Virus record (IMG/VR): IMGVR_UViG_3300032053_006749
Coordinates: 1 to 50,400 of that record
DNA: 50,400 nt
Strand: one strand, 5' to 3'
Source of the DNA: a virus
Below the pieces are notes generated by a model. It searched no databases. It was not told the origin of the DNA and saw only the letters and a list, made by a program, of their open reading frames with translations. Positions 49,062-50,400 of the stretch are shown piece after piece. Within the stretch, counting starts at the first letter, position 1; the number at the start of each line of letters is the position of its first letter. Both the position numbers and the translations under genes were made by a program.

Positions 49062-49583
49062 TTAGAACAGCAGTTCTGCCTTATCAAACGTGATGACTGC
49101 GGTTATCTCAACCATATCGCTACCACTGTAGTATCGGCATAGATTGACATAATCAATCTTTGACTTTCTGTCTGCCGGATACTTCGCCCAATCAAACGAC
49201 CCAAAATCAATTTGTGAGAATCTAGCATCTTTGATTTCCCATTTTTCAACGGTATCTCCCACCGGACCCAATACATTGATGGTTATGTCAAACAGTCCCG
49301 GCCCGTCCGGTTCTTTCTCCATCATGTATGCATAGAACATCTGTGCCGCACTCGGAACAATGGGGTCATAGGTTTTGATTGTAATTGGTAGCCATGTCCA
49401 TGATTTGTTTACGATAGACCACTGAACTTTGGGGCGGGCGATTTCTTTGATTAACCACGTCGGGATAACGTCTTTGCCTTCTTTGTCTGTCAGCTTGACC
49501 AAGAATCGGGTTTGAGTCTTGGGTTCAAACGCAGTGTAGAATTCTGGGTTCAGTAACTTTGTGTTTTCTTCTATGTCACTCAT
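49062..49583 (-). CDS. Tail tube-like protein (gp19/gp54 type)
   Basis: A 173-residue protein (ATG 49583; AAGGA lies eleven bases upstream). The pattern FYTAFEPKTQTRFLVKL, YDPIVPSAAQMFYAY, ITINVLGPVGDTVEKWEI and SGSDMVEITAVITFDKAELLF matches T4-like tail tube or tube-initiator proteins, in which the last segment forms the outer beta-strand of the ring subunit. T4 gp19 has 163 residues. It is separated from the other tail genes in this window and convergent with the FecR-like gene. Confidence 0.65.
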   Translation of the reverse strand: MSDIEENTKLLNPEFYTAFEPKTQTRFLVKLTDKEGKDVIPTWLIKEIARPKVQWSIVNKSWTWLPITIKTYDPIVPSAAQMFYAYMMEKEPDGPGLFDITINVLGPVGDTVEKWEIKDARFSQIDFGSFDWAKYPADRKSKIDYVNLCRYYSGSDMVEITAVITFDKAELLF

Positions 49584-49643
49584 ATTTTTTGTAATTCCTT
49601 TTCTATAACTATGTGCCCCACCAAACTTTTGGATTAAAAAAAG

Positions 49644-49672
49644 TTGCAAAATCCTCGTCGTTGGGATATATT
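49644..49672 (+). promoter_or_regulatory. Sigma-70-like promoter, near-leaderless
   Basis: TTGCAA (49644-49649), a 17-base spacer and TATATT (49667-49672). ATG 49682 begins ten bases after the -10 box, giving a leader of about three bases. Confidence 0.55.
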
Positions 49673-49681
49673 CGGTGTCAA

Positions 49682-50080
49682 ATGACGCAGCATCAACTGG
49701 AAGAACTTACCGAAGACGAACTCGCCATACTGTTCTACATCGTCAATGTAGTGTTCCCCATGACCTGTCCAAAAATGGAGTTTGACATGAACTCCATCAA
49801 GTGGCACAAGCACGATATGCTTGTAAAAAAGCTGTTGGACGCTTTTCCTCGTCTTAAACAGGAAGGTCACGCTACTTATTCCTCACTCCTTGCCAAGCTC
49901 GGAGTCAAAGTTGAAATCAAATACGAACAACCACCTGCACCAGAAGTTCCGTCAACAGGATCAGCAGAAACATCATCGGAAATTCTAACTCCTCCGGTAG
50001 AAACACCTTCGCCACAGACAGATACGGTCCAAACAGGATCGGCGGAAATATCGGAAAATCAACCCACTGGTTCAGTATGA
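49682..50080 (+). CDS. Hypothetical protein with disordered tail, 132 residues
   Basis: ATG 49682 is chosen because the promoter at 49644-49672 lies inside the longer frame from 49613. Residues 1-78 are helical (LEELTEDELAILFYIVNVVF, then MLVKKLLDAFPRLKQEGHA). The last 55 residues are a Thr/Ser/Pro/Glu-rich tail with a repeated TGSAE element (three similar copies). No family recognised. Its stop overlaps the next start. Confidence 0.55.
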   Translation: MTQHQLEELTEDELAILFYIVNVVFPMTCPKMEFDMNSIKWHKHDMLVKKLLDAFPRLKQEGHATYSSLLAKLGVKVEIKYEQPPAPEVPSTGSAETSSEILTPPVETPSPQTDTVQTGSAEISENQPTGSV

Positions 50081-50400
50081 GTGAAGCAAAAGCACGGCAA
50101 GTTATTAACGACCATCGTGGGCGTGTATTTCAATACATGTCAGAAATTTCCAAGGATGTAATGCGGCGTGGCAACATCCACGATGAGTCAAAACTCGGTC
50201 CCGAAGAATTCCCATATCATGTCAAAGAAATTGAGGAGTTTGGAAAGCATATGTTTGGCACACCGGGATATGACGCAGCAAAAAAGCGTCTTGGACCGGC
50301 AATAAAACATCACTTCCTCCTCAATCGGCATCATCCAGAGCACTTCGTAGCTGAAATTGACGGGATGAATCTCGTGGACTTGATGGAGATGCTATGTGAT
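50077..50400 (+). CDS. DUF5662-like phage protein, 3' end cut by window
   Basis: Opens with ATGA overlapping the previous stop and runs off the window after 108 codons. The part seen (QVINDHRGRVFQYMSEISKD, IHDESKLGPEEFPYH, then IKHHFLLNRHHPEHF) carries the HDxSK and HHxxxNxHHPE histidine pattern of DUF5662-type proteins common in phages; the histidine/aspartate set resembles HD-type metal phosphohydrolases. Biochemical role not established. The full length is unknown. Confidence 0.65.
   Translation, partial: MSEAKARQVINDHRGRVFQYMSEISKDVMRRGNIHDESKLGPEEFPYHVKEIEEFGKHMFGTPGYDAAKKRLGPAIKHHFLLNRHHPEHFVAEIDGMNLVDLMEMLCD

Overview
The window reads as about 50 kb from a large, tailed, T4-like myovirus genome, probably environmental. 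It encodes baseplate and tail proteins, a gp32-like single-strand binding protein, a UvsX/RecA-like recombinase, an RNase H/FEN-like 5'-3' exonuclease, a gp41-like DnaB helicase, a gp1-like nucleotide kinase, a dUTPase and a B12-dependent ribonucleotide reductase. Genes are tightly packed, often with ATGA stop/start overlaps. I saw no rRNA, tRNA, CRISPR array, transposase or integrase, and no gene-free stretch longer than about 210 bases. The host cannot be named from the sequence. Promoters of ordinary sigma-70 type (TTGACT-like, 17-base spacer, TATNNT-like) suggest a host with standard sigma factors.

Layout. 1-5137: tail/baseplate genes on the plus strand. 5172-6865: a divergent family A DNA polymerase and an orphan S4 RNA-binding domain. 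6919-8124: two unknown genes. 8274-17482: the replication block (gp32, UvsX, 5'-3' exonuclease, a MoaD/ThiS-like small protein, helicase, class II ribonucleotide reductase), interrupted by one minus-strand virion-type gene. 17559-19053: three small genes, two of them behind a late-type motif. 19134-23601: a MoxR-like AAA+ ATPase, a zincin/VWA partner, and a stripped-down threonyl-tRNA synthetase. 23685-26784: a run of small genes ending in a dNMP kinase. 26762-45064: about 18 kb of contiguous minus-strand genes forming a glycan and nucleotide-sugar island. 45111-48254: another glycosyltransferase, a small regulator and an Fe-S PD-(D/E)XK nuclease. 48321-50400: a secreted FecR-like protein, a tail-tube-like protein and two small genes, the last running off the window.

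The glycan island appears to make and attach an unusual sugar. It has a HAD/nucleotidyltransferase fusion, a 4,6-dehydratase, an RfbH-like 3-dehydrase, a split thiamine-diphosphate enzyme of the E1 alpha/beta type, two SDR reductases/epimerases, several glycosyltransferases including a GT2-GT11 fusion, two methyltransferases, an SGNH hydrolase, a cupin and a GDPD-like protein. My inference is that it builds a deoxy, possibly two-carbon-branched, sugar for the virion or for the host surface.

Two recurring regulatory signals stand out. Ten sigma-70-like promoters all have a 17-base spacer, and several place the start codon 7-10 bases after the -10 box, predicting leaderless or nearly leaderless mRNAs. 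A second motif, TATTTATA (the reverse complement of the T4 late box), sits just upstream of genes that look late or virion-associated.
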